Program-made: the position numbers and the translations under genes
DNA from: Roseovarius sp. 217
Lineage (GTDB): Bacteria > Pseudomonadota > Alphaproteobacteria > Rhodobacterales > Rhodobacteraceae
DNA: 64,000 nucleotides
Assembly (NCBI RefSeq): GCF_000152845.1
Contig: NZ_CH902584.1
Span: forward strand, 792,275-856,274
Reading direction: 5' to 3'
Part shown: piece by piece, positions 53,193-61,887 of the stretch
Position numbering within the stretch: position 1 is the first letter of the stretch
Layout: each line of letters starts with the position of its first letter
Notes under the pieces: model-generated
Database searches by the model: none
What the model was told of the DNA's origin: nothing
Seen by the model: only the letters and a program-made list of their open reading frames with translations

Positions 53193-53865
53193 CGTGAAAG
53201 ATATGGGTGAAGGTGGCGGCCCCAAGGATCGGGATCAACAGGTTCACCAGGGGCACCGAGAGCGGCATCGCCATCAAAACACCCGCCGCCCAGATCGTCA
53301 TGCGATGCTTGCGGCGGAGTGTCTTGGCCCCCTCCCGCCCGACGCGGCGCATGGCCACCAGTTGGAAATATTCCATTCCCAGCAAATAGCCATTGAGCGC
53401 CCAAAAGATGAAGAGCGCGAAGGGTGTGAAGATCGCATAGAGGAGCAGCGCCACGATATTCGCGCCGATGATCACGCCGAGAAAGTTGATCGTGTCGCGC
53501 AGCGCCTCGCCAAAGGGCACGATACTGGCCGGGGTCAGATGCGGATAATGCCGGTCCTCGACCGCCTGCGCCACCTCATCGAGAAACATCGAGGTTATGG
53601 CAGAGGCGACGGGCACCATCAGAAAGACCGACAGCACGATCATCAAGAGGAACGACGCGCCGCTCAAGAGATCGCCCAGCCATGTCACCTCGCCCAATAG
53701 CGGCAGGGTGGTGCTGTCGCCCACCGCCGCCTGAATGAGCCAGAGCACTCCGGCATAGGTCGCGATCAGAAGGGCGAGCGTCAGGCCCACGCCCAACAGC
53801 AGCACCTTGCGGAACCGTGGATCGCCGATCTGGCCCACGGCCTTGAAGAAACTGGCAAAAATCAT
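53161..53865 (-). CDS. EI24 domain-containing membrane protein (CysZ-like)
   Basis: A 234-residue polytopic protein: helices around FRKVLLLGVGLTLALLIATYAGVLW, FLLMIVLSVFLMVPVASAITS, FLGVIIGANIVALLLYAIFTPF and TIWAAGVLMAMPLSVPLVNLLIP. The motif HYPHLTPAS and EALRDTINF are in the EI24/CysZ loop. E. coli CysZ is a sulfate channel; many EI24 proteins in this clade have no tested role. It begins four bases into the end of the nitroreductase gene (overlap 53862-53865). Confidence 0.87.
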   Translation of the reverse strand: MIFASFFKAVGQIGDPRFRKVLLLGVGLTLALLIATYAGVLWLIQAAVGDSTTLPLLGEVTWLGDLLSGASFLLMIVLSVFLMVPVASAITSMFLDEVAQAVEDRHYPHLTPASIVPFGEALRDTINFLGVIIGANIVALLLYAIFTPFALFIFWALNGYLLGMEYFQLVAMRRVGREGAKTLRRKHRMTIWAAGVLMAMPLSVPLVNLLIPILGAATFTHIFHATQVRRHSSG

Positions 53866-54440
53866 TCCGAAACCCAGGTTGTGATGCTGTCGATCTCGGG
53901 ACGCGGGCGCTCGGGCGGGGCGGCGCCTTCGGTGCCGATATGGAGGAACCCGGCGATGCGCTCGTGTTCGGTCAGCCCAAGGGCGGTCTGCGCGAACCCT
54001 TGGTCATGGCTGGGCCAGCCGCTCAGCCAATTGGCGCCCCAACCGGCGGCAAGGGCAGCATTCAAGAGGCTGAGGCAGACACAGGCCGCCGAATAGGTCT
54101 GTTCGATGGCTGGAATTTTTTCCGAAGGTTTCGGGCTCTCGATCACTGCCACGGCCAGATGCGCATCGGCGAATTGCGTCTCGGCTTTGGCGATATCCTC
54201 GGGCGATTTGCCCAGCTGCGCGCCCGCCTCGGCCACCAGCCCCGCAAGCCGCACCAGCGCCGCGCGCTCCAGCACGATCAGGCGCCAGGGTTCCAGCTTA
54301 CCATGATCGGGCACGCGGGTTGCGGCGGCCAAGAGCGGGCGCAGCGCCGCCCTGTTTGGCACCGGCAGCACCAGCGTCTTGGCCGGGCGCGAGCGGCGGG
54401 TCTGGAGGAACTCTGACGCGGCGGAATTGGGCTGGGGCAT
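53862..54440 (-). CDS. nitroreductase-family protein (YdjA-like)
   Basis: A 192-residue flavoprotein. LQTRRSRPAKTL and AATRVPDHGKLEPWRLIVLE form the FMN-binding N-terminus and LLNAALAAGWGANWLSGWPS the conserved C-terminal block. Size and the DHGKLEPWR motif suit the small YdjA/RutE-like group that reduces nitro or enone compounds with NAD(P)H. An ATG at 54455 would add five residues. Upstream and downstream genes are on both strands; only EI24 is coupled. Confidence 0.88.
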   Translation of the reverse strand: MPQPNSAASEFLQTRRSRPAKTLVLPVPNRAALRPLLAAATRVPDHGKLEPWRLIVLERAALVRLAGLVAEAGAQLGKSPEDIAKAETQFADAHLAVAVIESPKPSEKIPAIEQTYSAACVCLSLLNAALAAGWGANWLSGWPSHDQGFAQTALGLTEHERIAGFLHIGTEGAAPPERPRPEIDSITTWVSE

Positions 54441-54553
54441 TGGTCTCTTTCTCATGCAAAGCACCCCACATGTCGGCAAGCAGGCGTCCGGGGTCAAGCC
54501 CTGATGCTGCAATTCCTCTTGGAGCGCTGCCGCGCAGCCGGTATGCCGGGCGC

Positions 54554-54808
54554 ATGGATATCCCCGACCTCAGCGCGCTGGCACGGCCCGGCACCACGAT
54601 TGCCCTGCGCGTGACGCCCAAGGCAGCGCGCAACCGGATTGTCGCGGAAGACGGCGCGCTGCGGGTCTATGTCACCACGGTGCCCGAGGATGGCAAGGCC
54701 AATGCCGCTGTTCAGAAACTCTTGGCCAAGGCGCTGGGCGTGCCGAAATCGCGCCTGAGCCTGCTGCGCGGTCACACCAGCCGGGACAAGGTGTTTCAGG
54801 TCGACTGA
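54554..54808 (+). CDS. DUF167/YggU family protein
   Basis: An 84-residue small alpha/beta protein. LRVTPKAARNRI, YVTTVPEDGKANAAVQKLLAKALGVPKS and LLRGHTSRDKVFQV are the YggU signature. Widely conserved in bacteria and plants but without known function. It ends 13 bases inside the glpR gene on the opposite strand. Confidence 0.92.
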   Translation: MDIPDLSALARPGTTIALRVTPKAARNRIVAEDGALRVYVTTVPEDGKANAAVQKLLAKALGVPKSRLSLLRGHTSRDKVFQVD

Positions 54809-55581
54809 CGTTTGGCGTGGCTGCCCGCCACATGCACCCGTGTGCCCCAGCCGATGCAGTGTTCTATCAGCGGCGCGGGTAGGGGGCGGTCGGTGAAGAC
54901 CTGATCGACATCGCGGATTGACCCAAGCCGCACCGGCGCGCTGCGCTGGAACTTGGAATGATCTGCGACCAGAAACACCTCGCGCGAGCGGTTCAAGAGG
55001 GTCTGGCCCACCACCACCTCCTGAATGTCGAAATCGAGCATGTCGCCATCCTCATCCAGCGCAGAACAGCCCAGAATGGCGTAATCGAATTTGAAATTCT
55101 CGATGGTGCGCGCGGTCAGATTGCCCACCAGCCCATTGTCCGAGCGCCGGAGCGCGCCGCCGGCGACGACAATCTCGCAATCCTTGTTGGCCAGCAGGAT
55201 TTGCGCCACGTTCATGTTGTTGGTGACGACCATCAGGTTGCGGTGATCCATCAATTCGCGCGCCACCGCCTCGGTCGTGGTGCCGATGTCGAGAAAGACC
55301 GAGGCATCATGCGGAATGGCCGCCGCACAGGCGCGGCCAATGGCGGCCTTGGCGGGCTCATTCAGGCGGCGGCGTTCCTCGTAGAGGATATTCGAGACGC
55401 CCGAGGGCAGGATCGCACCACCATGCACGCGCTCCAGCTTGCCCGCGTTGGCAAGTTCCGTGAGGTCGCGGCGGATGGTCTGGACGGTGACGTCAAAGCG
55501 CTCGGCCAGCCCCTCGACCGTGACCTTGCCCTCGGCGCGGGCGATTTCCAGAATGTCGGGTTGGCGAAAGCTCTGGGACAT
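54796..55581 (-). CDS. glpR: DeoR-family glycerol-3-phosphate regulon repressor GlpR
   Basis: A 261-residue DeoR-type repressor. The HTH is in VTVEGLAERFDVTVQTIRRDLTELANAGKLERVHGG (residues about 19-54), and FLDIGTTTEAVAREL, VVTNNMNVAQIL and ADHSKFQR form the effector-binding sugar-phosphate domain. Divergent from glpD with two exact copies of a 13-base GlpR-like site in between, implying control of both directions by glycerol-3-phosphate. Confidence 0.9.
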   Translation of the reverse strand: MSQSFRQPDILEIARAEGKVTVEGLAERFDVTVQTIRRDLTELANAGKLERVHGGAILPSGVSNILYEERRRLNEPAKAAIGRACAAAIPHDASVFLDIGTTTEAVARELMDHRNLMVVTNNMNVAQILLANKDCEIVVAGGALRRSDNGLVGNLTARTIENFKFDYAILGCSALDEDGDMLDFDIQEVVVGQTLLNRSREVFLVADHSKFQRSAPVRLGSIRDVDQVFTDRPLPAPLIEHCIGWGTRVHVAGSHAKRQST

Positions 55582-55611
55582 GGGCGGCCTTGATTGGTTG
55601 CAGGTTCGATT

Positions 55612-55624
55612 ATGTTCGTTTTGT
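55612..55624 (+). promoter_or_regulatory. GlpR-like operator half-site, copy 1
   Basis: ATGTTCGTTTTGT, 31 bases upstream of glpR. ATGTTCG equals the half-site of the GlpR operator consensus known from enteric bacteria. Confidence 0.6.
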
Positions 55625-55793
55625 CGTGCTCTGCAAGCAAAGCCTCCGCTGCGCTGCGGCGAGGCGGGCGAATCGCGGGCGAGAGAGGTCGGTTCACCCG
55701 ACGTCAGGGACGAAAATGCGTTCGGTCACGCCCTGGATCACACTTGATCCTGAAAATTGATGAATGAAATCAAAGGATGTATCAATAAAAGAA

Positions 55794-55806
55794 ACAAAAC
55801 GAACAT
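55794..55806 (-). promoter_or_regulatory. GlpR-like operator half-site, copy 2
   Basis: Exact reverse complement of 55612-55624, ending 64 bases before the glpD GTG. The remaining 170 bases between the two sites show no other recognisable element. Confidence 0.6.
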
Positions 55807-55870
55807 TCATTCTTGACCCATGCGGTCAAAAAGTGGTTCGTTTGCGCTCATCTTACGGTGGGAGGGGCGC

Positions 55871-57481
55871 GTGTCGCAGGACCGCGAGGGCACAGTGATC
55901 GACCTGTTCGTCATAGGCGGCGGCATCAATGGCTGTGGCATCGCCCGCGATGCGGCGGGCCGCGGGCTGCGGGTGGAACTGGCCGAGATGAACGATCTGG
56001 CCTGGGCCACGTCGAGCGCCTCGACCAAGCTGTTTCACGGCGGTCTGCGCTATCTCGAATATTTCGAAATCCGGCTGGTGCGCGAGGCGCTGATCGAGCG
56101 GGAAACATTACTGCGCGCGATGCCGCATATCAGTTGGCCGATGCGGTTTGTGCTGCCCTATCACCGCGACATGCGGTTTGAGGGCGAAACGCCCACGTCG
56201 CGCATTCTCAATCTGGTGATGCCGTGGATGAAGGGGCGTCGGCCTGCCTGGCTGATCCGTCTGGGGCTGTTCCTCTACGATCACCTCGGAGGGCGGAAAA
56301 TCCTGCCTGCGACCGCAACGCTCGATCTGCGCAACGCGCCTGAGGGGGCGCCGCTCAAGGACAAGTTCACCCGCGCCTATGAATATTCCGACTGCTGGAT
56401 CGAGGATAGCCGCCTTGTCGTGCTCAACGCCCGCGATGCCGCGGCGCGCGGCGCGCGTATTCGCACCCGCACCCGCGTGCAATCGGCAGAGCGGGTGGGC
56501 GATCTGTGGCAGGTGACGCTGAAGGATCAGGAAACCGGCACGAGTGAGGTGGTGCAGGCGCGCGCGCTGGTCAATGCCGCCGGGCCGTGGGTCAAGGATG
56601 TGATCTCGGGCACACTGCGCCTCAACTCGGCCGAGGGTGTGCGGCTGGTGCGTGGCAGCCACATCGTGACGCGCCGGCTGTTTGACCATGACAAATGCTA
56701 CTTTTTTCAAGGCACCGATGGGCGGATCATCTTTGCCATTCCCTATGAGGGCGATTTTACCCTGATCGGCACCACCGATGCCGAACATGGGCAGGCCGAC
56801 ACGCGCCCGGAATGCACGCCGGAAGAGGCCGAGTATCTCTGTCGCTTTGCGAGCGCGTATTTCAAGACGCCCGTGACCAAGGCCGACATCGTCTGGACCT
56901 ATTCCGGCGTGCGCCCGCTCTATGACGACGGGGCCAAATCGGCCACCGCCGCCACCCGCGACTATGTGCTGACGCTGGCCGAAGGACCGGGCGCGCCGCT
57001 CCTCAACATCTTTGGCGGCAAGATCACCACCTATCGCAAACTGGCCGAGGCGGCGCTGGCCAAGCTGCGCCCGTTCTTTCCACAGGCCGGGGCGGATTGG
57101 ACCGCAGGCGTCGCCCTGCCGGGGGGCGATTTCCCCGTTGACGGGTTTGACCGGCTGACAGAGAGTCTGCATCGGGCCTATCCGTTTCTGACGGCGGCCT
57201 GGGCGCGGCGACTGGTGCGCGCCTATGGCACCGAGGCGCTGGATGTTCTGGGCGAGGCGCGGGAGGCCGCCGATCTTGGCCCCGATTTCGGGGCGACCCT
57301 GACTGGGGCCGAGGTGCGTTGGCAGATGGACCATGAATACGCCCGCGCGGCGGCGGATGTGGTCTGGCGGCGCACCCGTCTGGGTCTCAAGATGACAGAG
57401 GCGCAGATTGCGGCGCTCGACGACTGGATGCAGCACGAACGGGGGCTGAATGGGGCCGCCCCCGTGGCTGCCAAGGGATAA
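55871..57481 (+). CDS. glpD: aerobic glycerol-3-phosphate dehydrogenase
   Basis: A 536-residue membrane-associated FAD enzyme oxidising sn-glycerol-3-phosphate to DHAP with electrons to quinone. FAD motif VIGGGINGCGIARDAAGRG, then STKLFHGGLRYLE, NAAGPWV, RGSHIV, FFQGTDGRIIFAIPY and NIFGGKITTYRKLAE. GTG 55871 is preceded by GGGAGGGG; a frame start at 55820 is weaker. First gene of the glycerol operon and only 16 bases from glpS. Confidence 0.95.
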   Translation: MSQDREGTVIDLFVIGGGINGCGIARDAAGRGLRVELAEMNDLAWATSSASTKLFHGGLRYLEYFEIRLVREALIERETLLRAMPHISWPMRFVLPYHRDMRFEGETPTSRILNLVMPWMKGRRPAWLIRLGLFLYDHLGGRKILPATATLDLRNAPEGAPLKDKFTRAYEYSDCWIEDSRLVVLNARDAAARGARIRTRTRVQSAERVGDLWQVTLKDQETGTSEVVQARALVNAAGPWVKDVISGTLRLNSAEGVRLVRGSHIVTRRLFDHDKCYFFQGTDGRIIFAIPYEGDFTLIGTTDAEHGQADTRPECTPEEAEYLCRFASAYFKTPVTKADIVWTYSGVRPLYDDGAKSATAATRDYVLTLAEGPGAPLLNIFGGKITTYRKLAEAALAKLRPFFPQAGADWTAGVALPGGDFPVDGFDRLTESLHRAYPFLTAAWARRLVRAYGTEALDVLGEAREAADLGPDFGATLTGAEVRWQMDHEYARAAADVVWRRTRLGLKMTEAQIAALDDWMQHERGLNGAAPVAAKG

Positions 57482-57497
57482 TGGAGGAAACGACCGC

Positions 57498-58586
57498 ATG
57501 GCGCTGACACTGGAGGGGGTATCGAAACGCGTGAACGGGCAGGTGCATATTCACCCGACCGACCTCACGCTCGAGGCCGGCACGATGAACGTGCTTCTGG
57601 GGCCGACCCTCTCGGGCAAGACCTCGCTCATGCGGTTGATGGCGGGGCTCGATGTTCCCGCCACGGGCCGCATTCTGTGGAACGGGCAGGATGTCACCGG
57701 CATGCGCGTGCAGGATCGCCGCGTGGCGATGGTCTATCAGCAGTTCATCAACTACCCCTCGATGACGGTCTATGACAACATCGCCTCGCCGCTGCGCCTG
57801 ATGGGTAAATCCAGCGCTGAGATTGATGCGGCGGTTAAGAAAACTGCCGATCTGATGCAATTGTCCCCGATGCTCTCGCGCAAGCCGCTGGAGCTTTCGG
57901 GTGGCCAGCAACAGCGCTGTGCCTTGGCCCGCGCGCTGGTCAAGGAGGCGGGGCTGGTGCTGCTGGATGAGCCGCTGGCGAACCTCGATTACAAGTTGCG
58001 CGAGGAATTGCGCGCGGAAATTCCCAAGATTTTCGAGGCGGCAGGCAGCATCTTTGTCTACGCCACGACCGAGCCGGAAGAGGCGCTGCTCCTTGGTGGC
58101 AATACCGCAACCCTCTGGGAGGGGCGCGTCACCCAATTCGGCCCCACGCCGCAGGTTTACCGTCAGCCACGCGATGCCACCACCGCGCGCGTGTTCAGCG
58201 ATCCGCCGATGAATTTCCTGACCGTTACTAAATCCGGTGACCGTATCCTCTTTGGTGCTGACCAATCCGCGGCGGCGCTGGGCAGCATGGCGGATCTGGC
58301 GGATGGCACCTATACGGCGGGCTTTCGCCCCAACCATCTGGAGCTTGAACAGCAGACCGCCGATGCGCTGACCTTTGACGCGCGCCTCAACGTGACCGAG
58401 ATCACCGGCTCAGAGACCTTTGTGCATCTCGATCATCACGGCGAGCGGTGGGTGGGTCTCATCCACGGCGTGCGCGATCTGAAACTGGGGGCGGCGCTTC
58501 GGGTCTATCTCGATCCGGCGCATGTCTATGTGTTTGGGGCGGACGGTGCGCTGGTCGCCCCCGCGCCCTATGCGCAGGCGGCTTAA
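57498..58586 (+). CDS. glpS: glycerol ABC transporter ATP-binding protein GlpS
   Basis: A 362-residue ABC ATPase with TOBE-like C-terminus. Walker A GPTLSGKT (35-42), signature LSGGQ (133-137) and Walker B VLLDEPLANLD are normal. The H-loop is not: where VTHDQ.EA is expected the sequence is ATTEPEEA, placing Thr191 at the histidine. It matches the Rhizobium glycerol importer GlpS by gene order. Ribosome site GGAGGAAA precedes ATG 57498. Confidence 0.93.
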   Translation: MALTLEGVSKRVNGQVHIHPTDLTLEAGTMNVLLGPTLSGKTSLMRLMAGLDVPATGRILWNGQDVTGMRVQDRRVAMVYQQFINYPSMTVYDNIASPLRLMGKSSAEIDAAVKKTADLMQLSPMLSRKPLELSGGQQQRCALARALVKEAGLVLLDEPLANLDYKLREELRAEIPKIFEAAGSIFVYATTEPEEALLLGGNTATLWEGRVTQFGPTPQVYRQPRDATTARVFSDPPMNFLTVTKSGDRILFGADQSAAALGSMADLADGTYTAGFRPNHLELEQQTADALTFDARLNVTEITGSETFVHLDHHGERWVGLIHGVRDLKLGAALRVYLDPAHVYVFGADGALVAPAPYAQAA

Positions 58587-58596
58587 GGGAAACGCA

Positions 58597-59691
58597 ATGG
58601 CAAAGATCACGCTTGATAATCTGGCACATAGTTACCTGCCGCGCCCGGCCTCTGAGGCCGATTTTGCGCTCAAGGAGCTGAACCACGTCTGGGGCGATGG
58701 TGAGGCTTATGCGCTGCTTGGTGCCTCTGGCTGTGGTAAATCCACGCTGCTCAATATCATCTCTGGCCTCTTGCACCCGTCGCAGGGGCGTATTCTCTTT
58801 AACGATCACGATGTCACCAATCAGGCCACCGCGGCGCGCAACATCGCGCAGGTGTTCCAGTTTCCGGTGGTCTATGACACCATGACCGTGCGCGACAATC
58901 TGGCCTTTCCGCTGCGCAATCGCGGGGCAGAGGCGTCCTATATCGCCGAGCGGGTTCAGACCATCGCTCACATGATCGGGATGGAGGCAGAGCTGGGGCG
59001 CAAGGCGCGCGGTCTGACGGCGGATGCCAAGCAGAAAATCAGCCTTGGGCGCGGCATGGTGCGCGAGGATGTCAACGCGCTCTTGTTCGATGAGCCGCTG
59101 ACGGTGATCGACCCGCATATGAAATGGGAACTCAGGACGCAGCTCAAGGCGCTGCATCACCAGTTTGGCCATACGATGATTTACGTGACCCACGACCAGA
59201 CCGAGGCCCTGACATTCGCCGACAAGGTGGTTGTGATGCACGATGGCCGCGTTGTGCAGATGGGCACGCCACAGGAACTCTTTGAGCGGCCAGAGCATAC
59301 ATTTGTCGGCTATTTCATCGGCTCGCCGGGCATGAACCTGCTCGATGCGCAGGTGGCGGGCGCCAAGGCCCTTGTGCAGGGCGTCGAGATCCCGCTTGGG
59401 GCCGACTATGGCCGGCCTACGGGTCGGGTGCAGATCGGTGTGCGGCCTGAATTCGTGCGGCTCTCGGCTGGCGACGACGGTTTGCCAGTGACCGTCACGC
59501 GGATCGAGGATGTTGGCCGCCACAAGATCATCCGCTGCGATGTGGCCGGCGTTGCGGTCAATGCCATTGCCGCTGAGGGGGCCATGATCTCGCCCGATAT
59601 GACCCGTCTCACTTTTGATCCGGCGGCGATCAATGTCTATGTCGATGATTGGCGCGTCACGCCGAAATCCCAAGCGCAGGAGGCCGCGTGA
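58597..59691 (+). CDS. glpT: glycerol ABC transporter ATP-binding protein GlpT
   Basis: A 364-residue second ATPase. Walker A GASGCGKST (42-50), Q-loop Gln88, Walker B ALLFDEPLTVID and H-loop His199 (VTHDQTEA) are intact, but the signature motif is LTADAKQ (140-146) in place of LSGGQ. With GlpS it should form a heterodimer with one canonical and one degenerate site. The name follows the Rhizobium glpSTPQUV locus; it is not the MFS antiporter also called GlpT. TGATG overlap with glpP. Confidence 0.93.
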   Translation: MAKITLDNLAHSYLPRPASEADFALKELNHVWGDGEAYALLGASGCGKSTLLNIISGLLHPSQGRILFNDHDVTNQATAARNIAQVFQFPVVYDTMTVRDNLAFPLRNRGAEASYIAERVQTIAHMIGMEAELGRKARGLTADAKQKISLGRGMVREDVNALLFDEPLTVIDPHMKWELRTQLKALHHQFGHTMIYVTHDQTEALTFADKVVVMHDGRVVQMGTPQELFERPEHTFVGYFIGSPGMNLLDAQVAGAKALVQGVEIPLGADYGRPTGRVQIGVRPEFVRLSAGDDGLPVTVTRIEDVGRHKIIRCDVAGVAVNAIAAEGAMISPDMTRLTFDPAAINVYVDDWRVTPKSQAQEAA

Positions 59692-60563
59692 TGGACAAGA
59701 CCGTCAACCAAAAGGCATGGTTTCTGGTCCTGCCCGTGCTGATCCTCGTGGCATTCTCCGCCGTGATCCCGCTGATGACCGTGGTCAACTATTCGGTGCA
59801 GGACACATTCGGCAACAATCAATTCTTCTGGGCAGGCCTTGAATGGTTCGAGGAAATGCTCAGCTCCGAGCGGATGTGGGACGCGCTGGCGCGTCAGGCG
59901 GTGTTCTCGGCGATCATCCTAGCCATCGAAATCCCCTTGGGCATCTTTGTGGCGCTCAATATGCCCAAGAGCGGCTTTTGGGCGTCCCTTTGCCTCGTTC
60001 TGATGTCGCTGCCGCTGCTGATCCCGTGGAATGTGGTGGGCACCATCTGGCAGATCTTTGGCCGGGTTGATATTGGCCTTCTGGGCCATACGCTCGACGC
60101 GCTGGGCATTTCCTATAACTACACGCAGGACACGACAGCAGCGTGGATCACAGTGATCGTGATGGATGTCTGGCACTGGACCTCGCTCGTGGCCCTCTTG
60201 GCCTATGCCGGGCTGCAATCCATTCCCGACGCCTATTATCAGGCCGCCAAGATTGATCAGGCGAGCCGCTGGGCCGTGTTCCGCTATATCGAATTGCCCA
60301 AGATGGCGGGCGTGCTGATGATCGCCATTCTATTGCGCTTCATGGACAGTTTCATGATCTACACAGAGCCGTTTGTCGTGACGGGCGGCGGGCCGGGCAA
60401 TGCCACAACGTTCCTGTCGATTGATCTGGTCAAAATGGCGTTGGGTCAGTTTGACCTTGGTCCCGCCGCCGCGTTTTCGATCATGTATTTCCTCGTGATC
60501 CTGCTGATTTCATGGGTGTTCTACACCGTCATGGTCAACCTCGACAAACGGGAGGGCAAGTGA
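59691..60563 (+). CDS. glpP: glycerol ABC transporter permease GlpP
   Basis: A 290-residue permease of the MalF/UgpA group with six to seven helices. The EAA-type loop is AYYQAAKIDQASRWAVFRYIELP and a conserved EPFVVTGGGPGNATTFLS periplasmic loop precedes the last helices. One-base TGATG overlaps link it to glpT and glpQ, giving tight translational coupling. Confidence 0.93.
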   Translation: MDKTVNQKAWFLVLPVLILVAFSAVIPLMTVVNYSVQDTFGNNQFFWAGLEWFEEMLSSERMWDALARQAVFSAIILAIEIPLGIFVALNMPKSGFWASLCLVLMSLPLLIPWNVVGTIWQIFGRVDIGLLGHTLDALGISYNYTQDTTAAWITVIVMDVWHWTSLVALLAYAGLQSIPDAYYQAAKIDQASRWAVFRYIELPKMAGVLMIAILLRFMDSFMIYTEPFVVTGGGPGNATTFLSIDLVKMALGQFDLGPAAAFSIMYFLVILLISWVFYTVMVNLDKREGK

Positions 60564-61405
60564 TGGCCGATCTGACCGCCGCCCGCAGCGCCACACGCGG
60601 CCTCAGCCTGCCGCGCATCAACGTGGTGATGGTGCTTTACCTGCTGTTCCTGCTCTTGCCGATCTATTGGCTCATCAACATGAGCTTCAAGACCAATGAC
60701 GAAATCCTCGGCACCTTCTCGCTCTGGCCGCAGGATCTGACCTTTGCGAACTATGCCACGATCCTGACCGACGCGAGTTGGTACATGGGCTATGTCAATT
60801 CGCTGATCTACGTGGTGATGAACACAGTTCTGTCGATTGCCGTGGCGCTGCCCGCCGCCTATGCGTTTTCGCGCTATCATTTCCTGGGCGACAAGCATCT
60901 CTTCTTCTGGCTCTTGACCAACCGCATGGCGCCGCCTGCGGTCTTTGCCCTGCCGTTCTTTCAGCTTTATTCAAGTGTGGGGCTATTCGATACGCATATC
61001 GCCGTGGCGCTGGCGCATTGCCTCTTCAACGTGCCCTTGGGGGTGTGGATTCTGGAGGGGTTCATGCGCGGCGTGCCCAAGGAGATCGACGAGACCGCCT
61101 ATATCGACGGCTATTCCTTCGGGCGGTTTTTCGTCAAGATTTTCATGCCGCTGATTGCGAGCGGCGTTGGGGTGGCTGCGTTCTTCTGCTTCATGTTCTC
61201 ATGGGTGGAATTGCTGCTCAGCCGCACCCTAACCAGCGTGGATGCCAAGCCGATTGCGGCCACGATGACACGGACGGTCTCGGCGAGCGGTCTGGACTGG
61301 GGCGTGCTCGCGGCGGCAGGGGTGCTGACCATCGTGCCGGGGGCGTTGGTGATCTATTTCGTGCGGAATTACATCGCCAAGGGTTTCGCGTTGGGGAGGG
61401 TGTGA
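60563..61405 (+). CDS. glpQ: glycerol ABC transporter permease GlpQ
   Basis: A 280-residue permease of the MalG/UgpE group. The EAA loop is PKEIDETAYIDGYSFGRFFVKIFMP, with six helices including LYLLFLLLPIYWLINMSFK at the N-terminus. Forms the transmembrane pair with GlpP. After its stop the operon is broken by a 550-base insert with the GIY-YIG gene and inverted repeats. Not the glycerophosphodiesterase also named GlpQ. Confidence 0.92.
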   Translation: MADLTAARSATRGLSLPRINVVMVLYLLFLLLPIYWLINMSFKTNDEILGTFSLWPQDLTFANYATILTDASWYMGYVNSLIYVVMNTVLSIAVALPAAYAFSRYHFLGDKHLFFWLLTNRMAPPAVFALPFFQLYSSVGLFDTHIAVALAHCLFNVPLGVWILEGFMRGVPKEIDETAYIDGYSFGRFFVKIFMPLIASGVGVAAFFCFMFSWVELLLSRTLTSVDAKPIAATMTRTVSASGLDWGVLAAAGVLTIVPGALVIYFVRNYIAKGFALGRV

Positions 61406-61431
61406 TGGAACGGTTTGTTAACCATAACGCC

Positions 61432-61461
61432 GTCATCCTCGGGCTTGACCCGAGGACCTCT
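61432..61461 (+). repeat. left arm of 30-bp perfect inverted repeat flanking the GIY-YIG gene
   Basis: Exact reverse complement of 61816-61845. Contains its own imperfect palindrome CCTCGGG-CTTGA-CCCGAGG. This 'TCGGGCTTGACCCGA' core resembles palindromic repeats widespread in alphaproteobacterial intergenic DNA. Confidence 0.9.
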
Positions 61462-61495
61462 TTGACTGAGCGCCTCATCAAATCAGAGAGCGACG

Positions 61496-61759
61496 ATGCC
61501 CACGGAGATGCATGTCTACATCGTCACCAACAAGCCACGCGGCACGCTTTATATCGGCGTGACAGGCGATCTCAGAAACCGTGTGTGGCAGCATCGCACG
61601 CATGCTCTGGACGGCTTCACGGACAACTACAATCTGGAGCTGCTTGTGTGGTGCGAGCAGCACAGCGACCCGAGACTTGCCATTCAGCGCGAAAAGTCTC
61701 TCAAGCGCTGGTATCGCAACTGGAAAATCGCGCTCATAGAACAGTCAAACCCGCAATGA
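61496..61759 (+). CDS. small GIY-YIG nuclease-family protein (UPF0213-like)
   Basis: An 87-residue single-domain GIY-YIG protein. VYIVTNKPRGTLYIGVT contains the GIY and YIG elements, the catalytic arginine is in DLRNRVWQHR, and the C-terminal REKSLKRWYRNWK supplies the conserved glutamate. It is an intact, likely active nuclease fold. It sits between glpQ and glpU, enclosed by the inverted repeats, so it is probably an inserted element rather than part of glycerol transport. An ATG at 61508 is an alternative start. Confidence 0.88.
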   Translation: MPTEMHVYIVTNKPRGTLYIGVTGDLRNRVWQHRTHALDGFTDNYNLELLVWCEQHSDPRLAIQREKSLKRWYRNWKIALIEQSNPQ

Positions 61760-61815
61760 CGCGACCTGTGGCAGGACATTTGCGGCGCGTAGATGCCATG
61801 GATCATGCGGTTTTG

Positions 61816-61845
61816 AGAGGTCCTCGGGTCAAGCCCGAGGATGAC
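61816..61845 (-). repeat. right arm of 30-bp perfect inverted repeat
   Basis: Matches 61432-61461 in reverse complement without mismatch; lies 57 bases after the GIY-YIG stop. Confidence 0.9.
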
Positions 61846-61862
61846 CACAATCGAGAACTCAC

Positions 61863-61887
61863 GTCATCTTCGGGCTTGACCCGAGGA
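61863..61887 (+). repeat. third copy of the palindromic repeat core
   Basis: Same orientation as the left arm, one mismatch over 25 bases (TTCGGG for CTCGGG). Makes a cluster of three repeat units around one nuclease gene. Confidence 0.8.

Noticed and set aside
57387..58337. Leftward frame opposite glpS
   Set aside because: Shadow of glpS; composition of arginine/glycine/histidine repeats only.
61496..61759. GIY-YIG gene as an intron-encoded homing endonuclease
   Set aside because: No interrupted host gene or intron structure; it lies between two intact genes and is of the short UPF0213-like type.
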